Positions 21,789 through 30,011 of a stretch of 34,143 nucleotides of DNA are shown here, in pieces (the stretch's first letter is position 1; each line of letters opens with the position of its first letter). The notes below the pieces were generated by a model. It was given only the letters and a program-made list of their open reading frames with translations. It was not told where the DNA came from and made no database searches. The DNA comes from Streptomyces atriruber (lineage in GTDB: Bacteria; Actinomycetota; Actinomycetes; Streptomycetales; Streptomycetaceae). The position numbers and the translations under genes were made by a program. The stretch covers positions 3,532-37,674 of the forward strand of contig NZ_LIPN01000157.1 of assembly GCF_001418325.1 (NCBI RefSeq). The letters run 5' to 3'.

Positions 21789-22187
21789 ATGCAGCCGACC
21801 GCCACGGTGCTGGTCTACAGCGACAACGCGAGCACCCGCGAGCAAGTCCGGTTGGCCACGGGCCGCAGGCCGGCCACGGACGTTCCCCAGGTCCAGTTCA
21901 TCGAGTGCGCCACGCCGCACGCGGTCATCAAGGAGCTCGACCGGGGCGGCATCGACGTCTGCGTCCTGGACGGCGAGTCGGCGCCCGGCGGCATGGGCGT
22001 CTGCCGGCAGATCAAGGACGAGGTCTTCCAGTCGCCGCCCGTGCTGCTGCTCATGGGGCGCCCGCAGGACGCCTGGCTGGCCACCTGGAGCCGGGCGGAG
22101 GCCGCGGTGACCCTGCCGGTCGAGCCGGTGGAGTTCGCGAGCGCCCTGGCCGGCCTGCTGCGCAGCAAGACGGCCGTCGAGGCCTGA
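21789..22187 (+). CDS. stand-alone atypical receiver-domain protein
   Basis: A 132-residue protein with the alpha/beta pattern of a CheY-like receiver and no output domain. Strand 1 is TVLVYSDNA and strand 3 is IDVCVLDGES, with Asp61 at the phospho-acceptor position. The rest of the active site is degenerate: the acidic pair after strand 1 is Ser11-Asp12, the Thr/Ser after strand 4 is replaced (VLLLMGRP), and the Lys of strand 5 appears to be Glu112 (LPVEPV). It may therefore signal without canonical phosphorylation. GGAGGAAC gives a strong ribosome binding site for the ATG at 21789. It sits alone between ctaE (divergent) and an L,D-transpeptidase gene (convergent). A partner kinase is not present nearby. 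Confidence 0.82.
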   Translation: MQPTATVLVYSDNASTREQVRLATGRRPATDVPQVQFIECATPHAVIKELDRGGIDVCVLDGESAPGGMGVCRQIKDEVFQSPPVLLLMGRPQDAWLATWSRAEAAVTLPVEPVEFASALAGLLRSKTAVEA

Positions 22188-22224
22188 GCCCCCCTGGTCG
22201 CACACGAGTAGCGCGCCGATCTTC

Positions 22225-22264
22225 CACGAGAGGGGCCCACGCCATGGCGTGGGCCCCTCTCGTG
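22225..22264. terminator. bidirectional terminator, perfect 40-bp palindrome
   Basis: Arms of 20 bases, CACGAGAGGGGCCCACGCCA and its exact complement, centred at 22244/22245. It lies between the convergent receiver gene (stop 22187) and the L,D-transpeptidase gene (stop 22293), so it can terminate both. Confidence 0.9.
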
Positions 22265-22292
22265 CGCCTCTGACGGCCTCTCTGCCGGGCCG

Positions 22293-23540
22293 TCAGACCT
22301 GCGGCCGCAGCCTGGCCGCGTCGACCGCCGCGGGGCCTTCCTTGGTGCCGGAGAGCAGCGCACTGCCCTTGCGCCACTTCTTCCAGCTCATGTTCCAGTC
22401 GCCGAGGCCGTTGCCGAACGTCGGCATGTCCTCGCCGTAGCTGTTGATGACGGTCACGAGGTCGCCCTGGCGGACGGTCTCGTAGAACCAGGCGGCGTCC
22501 CCGGTGCTCATGCCGGTGCAGCCGTGGCTGGTGTTCGCGGCGCCCTGTGAGCCCACCGACCAGGGCGCGGCGTGCACGTATTCGCCGGAGTCGGTCACCC
22601 GCGTCGCGTAATAGACCATCTTGTCGTAGAAGTCCGATGCGCCGATGCTGGCGCTGGTCATGCGTACGGAGTACTCCTTGCCCAGCACCACCTTGACGCC
22701 GTTGCGCGTCGAGTAGCCGGGCTTGCCCGTCGTCACCGGCACGGAGTTGATCTCCTCGCCGTTGCGGTAGACCGTCATGTAGTGCGACCCGGCGTCCGTC
22801 ACGGCCTCGATGCGGTCGCCGATGGTCAGCTTCAGCGGCTTGGCCTCGCCGCCCCACAGCTTCTTCCTGACCTTGAGGCCCTCGAGGTTGCTGGAGACGT
22901 TGACGGTCGCGCCCGCGGGCCAGTACTCCTTCGGGCGGTAGTGCAGCGTCTTGCTGTCCACCCAGTACCAGGACCCCTCGGTGGCGGGCACCGAGCGGAC
23001 CTTCAGGGCGCGCTCGACGACCGACCTGGCCTCCTTGCCCTTCACCTTGGCGCTGAGGGTGGCCGTGACGGGCTGTCCGACGCCGTACTTGCCCGCGTCG
23101 GGGCCGAAGACGACCTTCAGCTGCTTCTTCTTGGCGGGCATGTCGGTGTCGAAGGTCATGACCTTGCGGCCCGGCGCCCCGTCCTCGTCCTCCGTGCTCA
23201 CCCGCACCGTGTAGTGGGCCCCTGCCGCCAGCGGCGTGGTGCTGTGCCACCGGGCGCCGTCGGCCGAGAGTTCGCCCGCCACGAACCGTCCCATGGCGTC
23301 GGTGGCCAGCACGTCGGTGATGCGCCCGTCGTCGCCCTGGGCCGTGACTTCGAGCGGCTTGTCCGGATCCGCCTTCTGGCTGCCCACGGGGCCGTTGAAG
23401 GCGATCTGGCCCGCGGCGTCGTACGGCTTCGCCGACAGCGGATGACCGTCTGAGCTGCCGCAGCCCGTGGCCCCCGCACCGAGTGCGGCCACCAGCATCG
23501 TGCAGCTCAGTACCGTGCGAATTCTCGGTGAGTGGCTCAT
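22293..23540 (-). CDS. L,D-transpeptidase lipoprotein (YkuD domain)
   Basis: A 415-residue exported lipoprotein that should form 3-3 (meso-DAP/LL-DAP) peptidoglycan crosslinks outside the membrane. The lipobox ends at Cys27 (GAGATGC). Two immunoglobulin-like domains (about 40-130 and 135-240) are followed by a YkuD catalytic domain (about 245-375). Catalytic residues are His323 (YVHAAPW), His339 and Cys341 in SHGCTGMS; the Asn usual in the SHGCxN motif is Gly343. A C-terminal tail with WNMSWKKW follows, as in mycobacterial Ldt proteins. I start at the ATG at 23540; a GTG two codons upstream (23546) is possible, and neither has a strong ribosome binding site. Confidence 0.92.
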   Translation of the reverse strand: MSHSPRIRTVLSCTMLVAALGAGATGCGSSDGHPLSAKPYDAAGQIAFNGPVGSQKADPDKPLEVTAQGDDGRITDVLATDAMGRFVAGELSADGARWHSTTPLAAGAHYTVRVSTEDEDGAPGRKVMTFDTDMPAKKKQLKVVFGPDAGKYGVGQPVTATLSAKVKGKEARSVVERALKVRSVPATEGSWYWVDSKTLHYRPKEYWPAGATVNVSSNLEGLKVRKKLWGGEAKPLKLTIGDRIEAVTDAGSHYMTVYRNGEEINSVPVTTGKPGYSTRNGVKVVLGKEYSVRMTSASIGASDFYDKMVYYATRVTDSGEYVHAAPWSVGSQGAANTSHGCTGMSTGDAAWFYETVRQGDLVTVINSYGEDMPTFGNGLGDWNMSWKKWRKGSALLSGTKEGPAAVDAARLRPQV

Positions 23541-23608
23541 AAACACACGGTATGAAGGTCTACCGGGTCCGGCGCGGCGAGTGACCCGTCCGTGGGGTGT
23601 CGCTTACG

Positions 23609-23652
23609 CCGAAGGGCCCCGGCGCTCCTTTCGGAGCGCCGGGGCCCTTCGG
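23609..23652. terminator. terminator after ctaF
   Basis: Perfect 20-bp stem (arms beginning CCGAAGGGCCCC and ending GGGGCCCTTCGG) with the loop TTTC. It lies 22 bp downstream of the ctaF stop at 23675 and ends the ctaC-ctaD-ctaF transcript. It also lies upstream of the L,D-transpeptidase gene, insulating its promoter. Confidence 0.9.
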
Positions 23653-23674
23653 TCGCGGGTCGGGAACTACAGAC

Positions 23675-24073
23675 TCACTGGGTCTGGTTCTCGCCGCGGT
23701 AGTACTCGAACACCCAGCCCCACAGGCCGATCAGGATGATCGGGGCCGAGAAGTACAGCAGCCACCAGCCGAAGACGACACCCATGAAGGCGAGCGCGCC
23801 ACCGACGGCCAGGGAGAGCGGCTGCCAGCTGTGCGGGCTGAAGAAGCCCACCTCGCCGGCCTCGTCCGCGACGTCGGCCTCCTTGTTGTCCTGTGCCGAG
23901 GCGTCGACCCGCCGGGCCGTGAAGGCCAGGTAGTAGCCGATCATGATGCACAGGCCGAAGGCCAGGAAGAGCGCCGTGGTACCGGCGGGCTCCTTCGACC
24001 ACACGCCATAGACGATCGCCATGGCGAGGACGAAGACGCTCAGCCAGATGAACATCTTGCCCTGGATCTTCAC
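23675..24073 (-). CDS. ctaF: cytochrome c oxidase subunit IV, actinobacterial type
   Basis: A 132-residue protein with four hydrophobic segments (about 7-25, 31-50, 83-102 and 104-120) and an Asp/Glu-rich loop (about 56-75). It is the small actinobacterial oxidase subunit CtaF, seen as [31 protein letters not shown] and [10 protein letters not shown]. It stabilises the bcc-aa3 supercomplex and has no cofactor ligands. The GTG start overlaps the ctaD stop by 4 bp (GTGA). It is last in ctaC-ctaD-ctaF. Confidence 0.94.
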   Translation of the reverse strand: MKIQGKMFIWLSVFVLAMAIVYGVWSKEPAGTTALFLAFGLCIMIGYYLAFTARRVDASAQDNKEADVADEAGEVGFFSPHSWQPLSLAVGGALAFMGVVFGWWLLYFSAPIILIGLWGWVFEYYRGENQTQ

Positions 24074-25809
24074 TTCGCGGCCTCCTTGTTGCCGCCGAGC
24101 AGCGCGGTGTCCTTCTGCCCGTCGTTCTCGATGTGGCCGAGCGCCGCGATCTCAGGGTGGTGCAGGTCGAACGCCGGCGATTCCGAGCGGATGCGCGGCA
24201 GGGTGAGGAAGTTGTGCCGCGGGGGCGGGCAGGACGTCGCCCACTCCAGGGAGCGGCCGTAGCCCCACGGGTCGTCGACCTCGACCTTCTTGCCGTACTT
24301 GGCGGTCTTCCAGATGTTGTAGAAGAACGGCAGGATCGACAGGCCGAGCAGGAACGAACAGATCGTCGAGATCGTGTTCAGGGCCGTGAAGCCGTCGGCG
24401 TGCAGGTAGTCCGCGTACCGGCGCGGCATGCCCTCGGCACCCAGCCAGTGCTGGACGAGGAACGTGCCGTGGAAGCCGATGAACAGCGTCCAGAAGGTGA
24501 TCTTGCCGAGCCGCTCGTCGAGCATCTTGCCGGTGAACTTCGGCCACCAGAAGTGGAAGCCGGAGAACATCGCGAACACCACGGTGCCGAACACCACGTA
24601 GTGGAAGTGCGCCACCACGAAGTACGAGTCCGAGACGTGGAAGTCCATCGGCGGCGAGGCCAGGATGACGCCCGTCAGACCACCGAAGGTGAAGGTGATC
24701 AGGAAGCCGACCGCCCACAGCATCGGGGTCTCGAAGCTCAGTGACCCCTTCCACATCGTTCCGATCCAGTTGAAGAACTTCACGCCTGTTGGCACGGCGA
24801 TGAGGAACGTCATGAAGGAGAAGAACGGCAGCAGCACGCCGCCGGTGACGTACATGTGGTGCGCCCACACCGTCACGGACAGACCGGCGATGGCGATCGT
24901 CGCGCCGATGAGGCCCATGTAGCCGAACATCGGCTTGCGGGAGAACACCGGGATGACTTCGGAAATGATTCCGAAGAACGGTAGGGCGATGATGTACACC
25001 TCTGGATGGCCGAAGAACCAGAAGAGGTGTTGCCATAGCAACGCGCCGCCGTTCGAGGCGTCGAAGATATGGGCGCCGAATTTACGGTCCGCCTCCAGGG
25101 CGAACAGTGCGGCGGCCAGGACCGGGAAGGCCAGCAGGACGAGCACCGCGGTCAGCAGCACGTTCCACACGAAGATCGGCATGCGGAACATCGTCATGCC
25201 CGGAGCGCGCATGCAGATGATGGTGGTGATGAAGTTGACCGAGCCCAGGATCGTGCCGAAGCCGGAGAAGGCCAGACCCATGATCCACATGTCCGCGCCG
25301 ATGCCCGGCGAGCGGACCGCGTCCGACAGCGGGCTGTAGGCGAACCAGCCGAAGTCGGCCGCACCCTGCGGGGTGAGGAAGCCGCCGACCGCGATCAGCG
25401 AGCCGAACAGGTAGAGCCAGTAGGCGAACATGTTCAGCCGCGGGAACGCCACATCGGGAGCACCGATCTGCAGCGGCATGATCCAGTTCGCGAAACCGGC
25501 GAACAGCGGCGTCGCGAACATCAGCAGCATGATCGTGCCGTGCATCGTGAACGCCTGGTTGAACTGCTCGTTCGACATGATCTGCGTGCCGGGACGGGCG
25601 AGCTCGGCGCGCATGAAGAGCGCCATGACGCCGCCGATGCAGAAGAACGCGAACGACGTGACCAGATAGAGCGTGCCGATCGTCTTGTGGTCAGTGGTGG
25701 TCAGCCACTTGATCACGACGTTTCCCGGCTGCTTGCGCCTGACCGGCAGCTCGTCCTCGTACGAGTCGTCTGCTGCCGCGGCACCCTGAGGTTCGTTGAG
25801 GATGCTCAC
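24070..25809 (-). CDS. ctaD: cytochrome aa3 oxidase subunit I
   Basis: A 579-residue heme-copper oxidase subunit I with 12 helices. Ligands are visible: His90 (FTMHGTIM) and His403 ([10 protein letters not shown]) for low-spin heme a, His401 for heme a3, and His268 with His317 and His318 ([16 protein letters not shown]) for CuB. Glu270 and Tyr272 occur in HPEVY, with Tyr272 at the position crosslinked to a CuB ligand. It reduces O2 to water and pumps protons. The N-terminal 30 residues are a polar extension. The GTG at 25809 overlaps the ctaC stop by 4 bp and its own stop overlaps the ctaF start, so the three genes are translationally coupled. Confidence 0.98.
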   Translation of the reverse strand: MSILNEPQGAAAADDSYEDELPVRRKQPGNVVIKWLTTTDHKTIGTLYLVTSFAFFCIGGVMALFMRAELARPGTQIMSNEQFNQAFTMHGTIMLLMFATPLFAGFANWIMPLQIGAPDVAFPRLNMFAYWLYLFGSLIAVGGFLTPQGAADFGWFAYSPLSDAVRSPGIGADMWIMGLAFSGFGTILGSVNFITTIICMRAPGMTMFRMPIFVWNVLLTAVLVLLAFPVLAAALFALEADRKFGAHIFDASNGGALLWQHLFWFFGHPEVYIIALPFFGIISEVIPVFSRKPMFGYMGLIGATIAIAGLSVTVWAHHMYVTGGVLLPFFSFMTFLIAVPTGVKFFNWIGTMWKGSLSFETPMLWAVGFLITFTFGGLTGVILASPPMDFHVSDSYFVVAHFHYVVFGTVVFAMFSGFHFWWPKFTGKMLDERLGKITFWTLFIGFHGTFLVQHWLGAEGMPRRYADYLHADGFTALNTISTICSFLLGLSILPFFYNIWKTAKYGKKVEVDDPWGYGRSLEWATSCPPPRHNFLTLPRIRSESPAFDLHHPEIAALGHIENDGQKDTALLGGNKEAAK

Positions 25810-26768
25810 AGGTTGTTCGTCTCCCGGTTCTTCTCATGGCCCGTCTGCTCGATGCCGGCCGGGATGTAACCGGTCTGGTTCTTCTTCGCGAGGTCCTCGA
25901 GGTGCTGCTTGTAGCGCTCGGGAGAGACGACCTTGACGTTGAAGAGCATCCGGGAGTGGTCGACGCCGCAGAGCTCGGCGCACTTGCCCATGAAGGTGCC
26001 CTCCTTGTTCGGAGTCACCTCGAAGGCGTTGGTGTGGCCCGGGATGACGTCCTGCTTCATGAGGAACGGCACCACCCAGAAGGAGTGGATGACGTCACGC
26101 GAAGTCAGAACGAAACGAACCTTCTCGCCCTTGGGGAGCCAGAGGGTCGGTCCGGGGTTGCCGTTCTGGGGGTTCCGCTCGCCGGGCGTGCCGACCTCGT
26201 AGACGCCGCCGGCGTTCGCCGGGAAGTCCTTGCGGAAGCGGTCCGGAATGGCGTCCAGGTCCTTGGACGTCTTGGCGTCGCCCTTGTCGGAACCCGGAAC
26301 GTCCTCGATGTAGTTGAAGCCCCAGCTCCACTGATAGCCGACCACGTTGACCGTGTGGGCCGGCTTCGCGTCGAGTTTGAGGAGCTTCGACTCGTCACGT
26401 GCCGTGAAGTAGAAGAGCACCGACACGATGATGAGCGGAACCACCGTGTAGAGGGCCTCGATGGGCATGTTGTAACGCGTCTGCGCCGGTACTTCCACCT
26501 TGGTGCGGCTGCGCCTGTGGAAGATGACGCTCCACAGGATCAGACCCCAGACCAGCACGCCCGTGGCGAGCGCTGCCGCCCACGAGCCCTGCCAGAGGGA
26601 GAGAATCCGCGGAGCCTCTTCCGTTACCGGGGTGGGCATTCCAAGGCGGGGGAAATCCTTGTATGTGCAACCGGTGGCGGTCGCCAGGATCAGGCCCGCA
26701 GTCAGCACCTGCGGCAGCTTCCGCCGCATCGGGCGCCGCGACGAGCGGTCGGAGCCGTTGGGACTCAC
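25806..26768 (-). CDS. ctaC: cytochrome aa3 oxidase subunit II
   Basis: A 320-residue subunit with the CuA electron-entry site. A signal sequence ends at a likely lipobox Cys34 (TATGC). Two membrane helices follow (about 60-84 and 103-122), then the cupredoxin domain. CuA ligands are His228 (VIHSFW), Cys263, Glu265 and Cys267 ([10 protein letters not shown]), His271 and Met274. An insertion rich in Asp, Lys and Gly (about 155-200) is typical of actinobacterial CtaC and contacts QcrC in known supercomplexes. The GTG at 26768 has GGGAAGG 7 nt upstream. It is the first gene of ctaC-ctaD-ctaF; its promoter should lie in 26769-27000. Confidence 0.97.
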   Translation of the reverse strand: MSPNGSDRSSRRPMRRKLPQVLTAGLILATATGCTYKDFPRLGMPTPVTEEAPRILSLWQGSWAAALATGVLVWGLILWSVIFHRRSRTKVEVPAQTRYNMPIEALYTVVPLIIVSVLFYFTARDESKLLKLDAKPAHTVNVVGYQWSWGFNYIEDVPGSDKGDAKTSKDLDAIPDRFRKDFPANAGGVYEVGTPGERNPQNGNPGPTLWLPKGEKVRFVLTSRDVIHSFWVVPFLMKQDVIPGHTNAFEVTPNKEGTFMGKCAELCGVDHSRMLFNVKVVSPERYKQHLEDLAKKNQTGYIPAGIEQTGHEKNRETNNL

Positions 26769-26847
26769 GTAGCGCCTTCCCGAGAGTCTCGCCCGCGCGG
26801 TCGGCTGCGGCCTCCACGCTGGTCGGTCGCCGCCCTGCGTCGGGCAG

Positions 26848-26876
26848 GGGTTTGGATGTTTATGCGGACCAAACCC
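26848..26876. promoter_or_regulatory. inverted repeat upstream of ctaC
   Basis: GGGTTTGG-N13-CCAAACCC, perfect 8-bp arms, 80 bp before the ctaC start codon and in the only AT-rich patch of the gap. On the minus strand ATAAACAT lies between the arms and could include a -10 element. It may be an operator for the terminal oxidase operon; it does not match the Rex or Fur consensus. Confidence 0.4.
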
Positions 26877-27031
26877 TACTGGACGCTATTTGGGGTCGCG
26901 CGGGGAGGGTGCCTAACGCGCCGCGGGTCACTCCGAAGGGTGGGACCAGGCTCCCTCGGCCGCTTTCTGACGGAGGGTCGGGACGCCCACCGGCTCGGTG
27001 GAATCCGCTGGTCCGCGGGTGCGGGCGGCTG

Positions 27032-27061
27032 GTGGCTGAGCGCGCGGTTCCCCGCGCCCCT
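27032..27061 (+). repeat. interspersed Streptomyces-type repeat, copy 2
   Basis: Begins GTGGCTGAGCGCGCGG and ends CCCCGCGCCCCT, matching the inverted copy at 1-30 at 26 of 30 positions. It runs directly into a hairpin. Confidence 0.65.
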
Positions 27062-27095
27062 GGGGAGCGCCCCGCAGGGGCCGCTCCCCAGGGGC
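27056..27095. repeat. strong hairpin before the desulfurase-TusA gene
   Basis: Perfect 14-bp arms GCCCCTGGGGAGCG / CGCTCCCCAGGGGC with an inner CCCC / GGGG, ending 32 bp before the GTG at 27128. It overlaps the end of the interspersed repeat and may be part of the same element. It would act as a terminator or leader hairpin depending on where transcription starts. Confidence 0.6.
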
Positions 27096-27127
27096 GGGGC
27101 GCTCCGGCGACGTCTTAGCGTGGGGGC

Positions 27128-28504
27128 GTGCCCTACTTCGATGTCGCTTCCTCCGCCCCGCTGCATCCCGTCGCGCGGCAGGCCCTCCAGGCCTCCCTGG
27201 ACGAGGGGTGGGCCGATCCCGCCCGGCTCTACCGCGAGGGGCGGCGGGCCCGGCTGCTCCTCGATGCCGCGCGCGAGGCGGCCGCCGACGCGGTGGGCTG
27301 CCGTCCCGACGAGCTCGTCTTCACCTCCTCCGGCACCCGTGCCGTGCACTCCGGAACGGCGGGGGCGCTCGCCGGGCGGCGGCGCGTCGGACGCCACCTG
27401 ATCGTGTCAGCCGTCGAACATTCGTCGGTGCTCCATTCGGCCGAGGCCCACGAGCGCGACGGCGGGACGGTGACCGAAGTGGCGGTGGACCGCGGCGGGG
27501 CGGTGGACCCGGCGGCGTACGCCGCCGCGCTGCGGGAGGACACCGCGCTCGCCTGTCTGCAGTCCGCCAACCACGAGGTCGGCACGGAGCAGCCGGTCGC
27601 CCGGGTCGCCGAGGCGTGCCGGGCCGCCGGGGTGCCTCTTCTGGTGGACGCCGCGCAGTCGCTGCCCTGGGGGCCGGTCGAAGGGGACTGGTCGCTGCTG
27701 ACCGGGAGTGCCCATAAATGGGGTGGTCCGGCAGGAGTCGGGCTTCTCGTCGTACGCAAAGGGGTGCGGTTCGCCGCGCAAGGGCCCGTCGACGAGCGGG
27801 AGTCAGGGCGGGCCGCGGGGTTCGAGAACATTCCGGCGATCGTGGCGGCGGCCGCCTCGCTGCGGGCGGTGCGGGCCGAGGCCGCGGCGGAGGGGGCGCG
27901 GCTGCGGGAGCTGACGGAGCGGATCCGGTCGCGGGTGCCGGGGCTCGTGCCGGACGTGGAGGTGGTGGGCGATCCGGTGCGGCGCCTGCCGCACCTCGTC
28001 ACCTTCTCCTGTCTCTATGTCGACGGGGAGACCGTGCTGCACGAGCTCGACCGGGCCGGGTTCTCCGTGTCGTCCGGGTCCTCGTGCACCAGCTCGACGC
28101 TGACGCCGAGCCATGTGCTGCGCGCCATGGGGGTGGTCAGCGAGGGGAACGTACGGGTGTCGCTGCCGCTCGGGGCCGACGAGGCGGACGTCGAGCGCTT
28201 CCTCGACGTGCTGCCCGGGGTCGTGCGGGGCGTGCGGGAGACCTTGGGGGCGCCGGTCGCGGGCGGGGACGGGGCGGCGGAGGCCGTGACCGTCGACGCG
28301 CTCGGGATGAGCTGCCCGCTGCCGGTCATCGAGCTGGCCAAGGCGATCGGACGGGTGCGGGTGGGCGGCACCGTCACCGTCCTCGCCGACGACGAGGTCG
28401 CGGCCGTGGACATTCCCGCCTGGTGCTGGACGCAGGGGCAGGAGTACGTGGGTGAGCGGCCGGCGGACCACGGTGTCGCGTACCTGGTCCGCCGGAGCTC
28501 GTGA
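27128..28504 (+). CDS. cysteine desulfurase fused to a TusA-like sulfur carrier domain
   Basis: A 458-residue fusion. Residues 1-370 are a type I (NifS/IscS-like) PLP cysteine desulfurase: His98 (AVEHSS), Lys197 (TGSAHKWGGP) as PLP lysine, Asp174 and Gln177 (LVDAAQ), and the mobile catalytic Cys320 in SVSSGSSCTSSTLTPSHVL. Residues about 385-458 are a TusA/SirA domain with the sulfur-accepting motif CPLP (Cys396) in LGMSCPLPVIELAKAI. The expected chemistry is removal of sulfur from cysteine as a persulfide and direct hand-over to the fused carrier, for tRNA thiolation or other sulfur delivery. The GTG at 27128 is followed at once by the conserved YFDVASSAPL. The ribosome binding site is weak. 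It is convergent with adoK, only 3 bp apart. Confidence 0.92.
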   Translation: MPYFDVASSAPLHPVARQALQASLDEGWADPARLYREGRRARLLLDAAREAAADAVGCRPDELVFTSSGTRAVHSGTAGALAGRRRVGRHLIVSAVEHSSVLHSAEAHERDGGTVTEVAVDRGGAVDPAAYAAALREDTALACLQSANHEVGTEQPVARVAEACRAAGVPLLVDAAQSLPWGPVEGDWSLLTGSAHKWGGPAGVGLLVVRKGVRFAAQGPVDERESGRAAGFENIPAIVAAAASLRAVRAEAAAEGARLRELTERIRSRVPGLVPDVEVVGDPVRRLPHLVTFSCLYVDGETVLHELDRAGFSVSSGSSCTSSTLTPSHVLRAMGVVSEGNVRVSLPLGADEADVERFLDVLPGVVRGVRETLGAPVAGGDGAAEAVTVDALGMSCPLPVIELAKAIGRVRVGGTVTVLADDEVAAVDIPAWCWTQGQEYVGERPADHGVAYLVRRSS

Positions 28505-28507
28505 CGG

Positions 28508-29482
28508 CTAGGCCAGGTGCGGCTGGACCTCGGCGGTGGCCTCGTGGCCGTACGCCTTGGTGAAGCGGTCGATGAAGTTGCTGCGGCGCAGCTCGTACTC
28601 CTGCGTGCCGACGGTCTCGATGACCAGGGTGGCGAGCATGCAGCCGACCTGCGCCGCGCGCTCGTGGGAGACGCCCCAGGCCAGGCCCGAGAGGAAGCCC
28701 GCACGGAACGCGTCGCCGACGCCGGTCGGCTCCACCTTGGCCTCCTCCTCCGGGACGCCGACCTCGATCGGGTCCTTGCCCGCGGACTCGATGCGGACGC
28801 CGCGGGCGCCGAGGGTCGTCACGCGGTGGCCGACCCGCGAGAGGATCTCGGCGTCGGTCCAGCCCGTCTTGGACTCGATGAGGCCCTTCTCGTACTCGTT
28901 GGAGAAGAGGTACGCCGCCCCGTCGAGGAGCGTGCGGATCTCCTCGCCCTCCATGCGCGCGATCTGCTGCGAGAAGTCCGCGGCGAAGGGGATCTCGCGG
29001 GCACGGCACTCCTCGGTGTGCCGGAGCATCGCCTCGGGGTCGTCGGCGCCGATCGAGACGAGGTCGAGGCCGCCCACGCGGTCCGCCACGGCCTTCAGTT
29101 CGATGAGGCGGGCCTCGCTCATCGCGCCCGTGTAGAAGGAGCCGATCTGGTTGTGGTCGGCGTCCGTGGTGCAGACGAAGCGCGCGGTGTGCAGGGTCTC
29201 GGAGATGCGCACCGAGGCGGTGTCCACGCCGTGCCGGTCGAGCCAGGCGCGGTACTCGCCGAAGTCGGATCCCGCGGACCCGACCAGGATCGGGTTGGTG
29301 CCGAGCTGCCCCATGCCGAAGCTGATGTTGGCGGCGACGCCGCCCCTGCGGACGTCGAGGGCGTCGACGAGGAAGGAGAGGGAGACCGTGTGCAACTGAT
29401 CGGCGACCAGCTGGTCGGCGAAGCGGCCGGGGAAGGTCATCAGGTGGTCGGTGGCGATGGAGCCGGTGACTGCAATACGCAC
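28508..29482 (-). CDS. adoK: adenosine kinase, PfkB family
   Basis: A 324-residue PfkB/ribokinase-family kinase. The N-terminus VTGSIATDHLMTFPGRF, the GGVAANISFGMGQLG block, ISETLHTARFVCTTD, SFYTGAMSEAR, and PTGVGDAFRAGF with catalytic base Asp257 match, from memory, the bacterial-type adenosine kinase of Mycobacterium tuberculosis (Rv2202c) over the whole length. It would phosphorylate adenosine to AMP, salvaging adenosine from S-adenosylhomocysteine breakdown. The GTG at 29482 has AGGAG 9-10 nt upstream. It is monocistronic, convergent with the desulfurase-TusA gene and divergent from the 75-residue gene. Confidence 0.92.
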   Translation of the reverse strand: MRIAVTGSIATDHLMTFPGRFADQLVADQLHTVSLSFLVDALDVRRGGVAANISFGMGQLGTNPILVGSAGSDFGEYRAWLDRHGVDTASVRISETLHTARFVCTTDADHNQIGSFYTGAMSEARLIELKAVADRVGGLDLVSIGADDPEAMLRHTEECRAREIPFAADFSQQIARMEGEEIRTLLDGAAYLFSNEYEKGLIESKTGWTDAEILSRVGHRVTTLGARGVRIESAGKDPIEVGVPEEEAKVEPTGVGDAFRAGFLSGLAWGVSHERAAQVGCMLATLVIETVGTQEYELRRSNFIDRFTKAYGHEATAEVQPHLA

Positions 29483-29616
29483 GGCTGGATGCTCCTGTGG
29501 AGGAGAGGCGGGGGTTGACAGTTCACGCTACCGGGTCGGGGCACCCTGCCTGAAGTGGCAAAACTACCCGATAGTAGGGCTTTTTTCATGAGCGTCCGGA
29601 TGCATACGGTGCCGTT

Positions 29617-29844
29617 ATGACCGTTATCCCGAAGGATGTCGTCCTGCAGCGTCAAGTCACACCCAAGGCGGAGACCAGCGAGAGCATGGAGTCGCTGCGC
29701 GGCGACTGCGCCCGCATGGTGCCGCACTGGGCGGTGCCCGCCGCGGCCGCGGCCGCCCCCGTGCCGCCCTCCCTGATCCACGGCATCACGGTCCCGCCCT
29801 CCTCCGCCCGCCTGATCGGCGAAATGTCCGAGTACGGAGACTGA
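29617..29844 (+). CDS. small Ala/Pro-rich hypothetical protein
   Basis: A 75-residue protein with a polar N-terminal half (PKDVVLQRQVTPKAETSESMES), a central Ala/Pro run (about 42-51) and a hydrophobic C-terminal stretch (PPSLIHGITVPPSSARLIGEM). Third codon positions are nearly all G or C, which favours coding on this strand over the overlapping antisense frames. No clear ribosome binding site precedes the ATG. I do not recognise a domain and no function is assigned. It lies between adoK (divergent) and the membrane-anchored protein gene. Confidence 0.55.
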   Translation: MTVIPKDVVLQRQVTPKAETSESMESLRGDCARMVPHWAVPAAAAAAPVPPSLIHGITVPPSSARLIGEMSEYGD

Positions 29845-30011
29845 GGGAGACTGGTTCCGGGGCCCTGGCGCACACGTCGAGGGAACCGTGCGCTCCCCCG
29901 CTGCGTCCCATCTCCGTCCCCCGTAAAGGGGAACTGAGATACGACGAAGCCCGCCGGTGGCAATCACCTGTGGGATTTCAGGGACAGCAGTGCAGTCGAA
30001 GGAGCGATGCG

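Larger units (their letters stand above)
26769..27127. other. divergent intergenic region between ctaC and the desulfurase-TusA gene
   Basis: A 359-bp gap. Nearest ctaC it holds an AT-richer patch with an 8-bp inverted repeat (26848-26876), the best candidate for the cta promoter or operator. The middle (26877-27031) shows nothing I can identify. The end near 27128 carries an interspersed repeat (27032-27061) and a strong hairpin (27056-27095). No convincing small gene is seen. Confidence 0.6.

Noticed and set aside
29565..29590. TACCCGATAGTAGGG followed by six T residues, considered as a terminator
   Set aside because: The stem is only about four base pairs and imperfect, and it lies in a divergent promoter region between adoK and the 75-residue gene.
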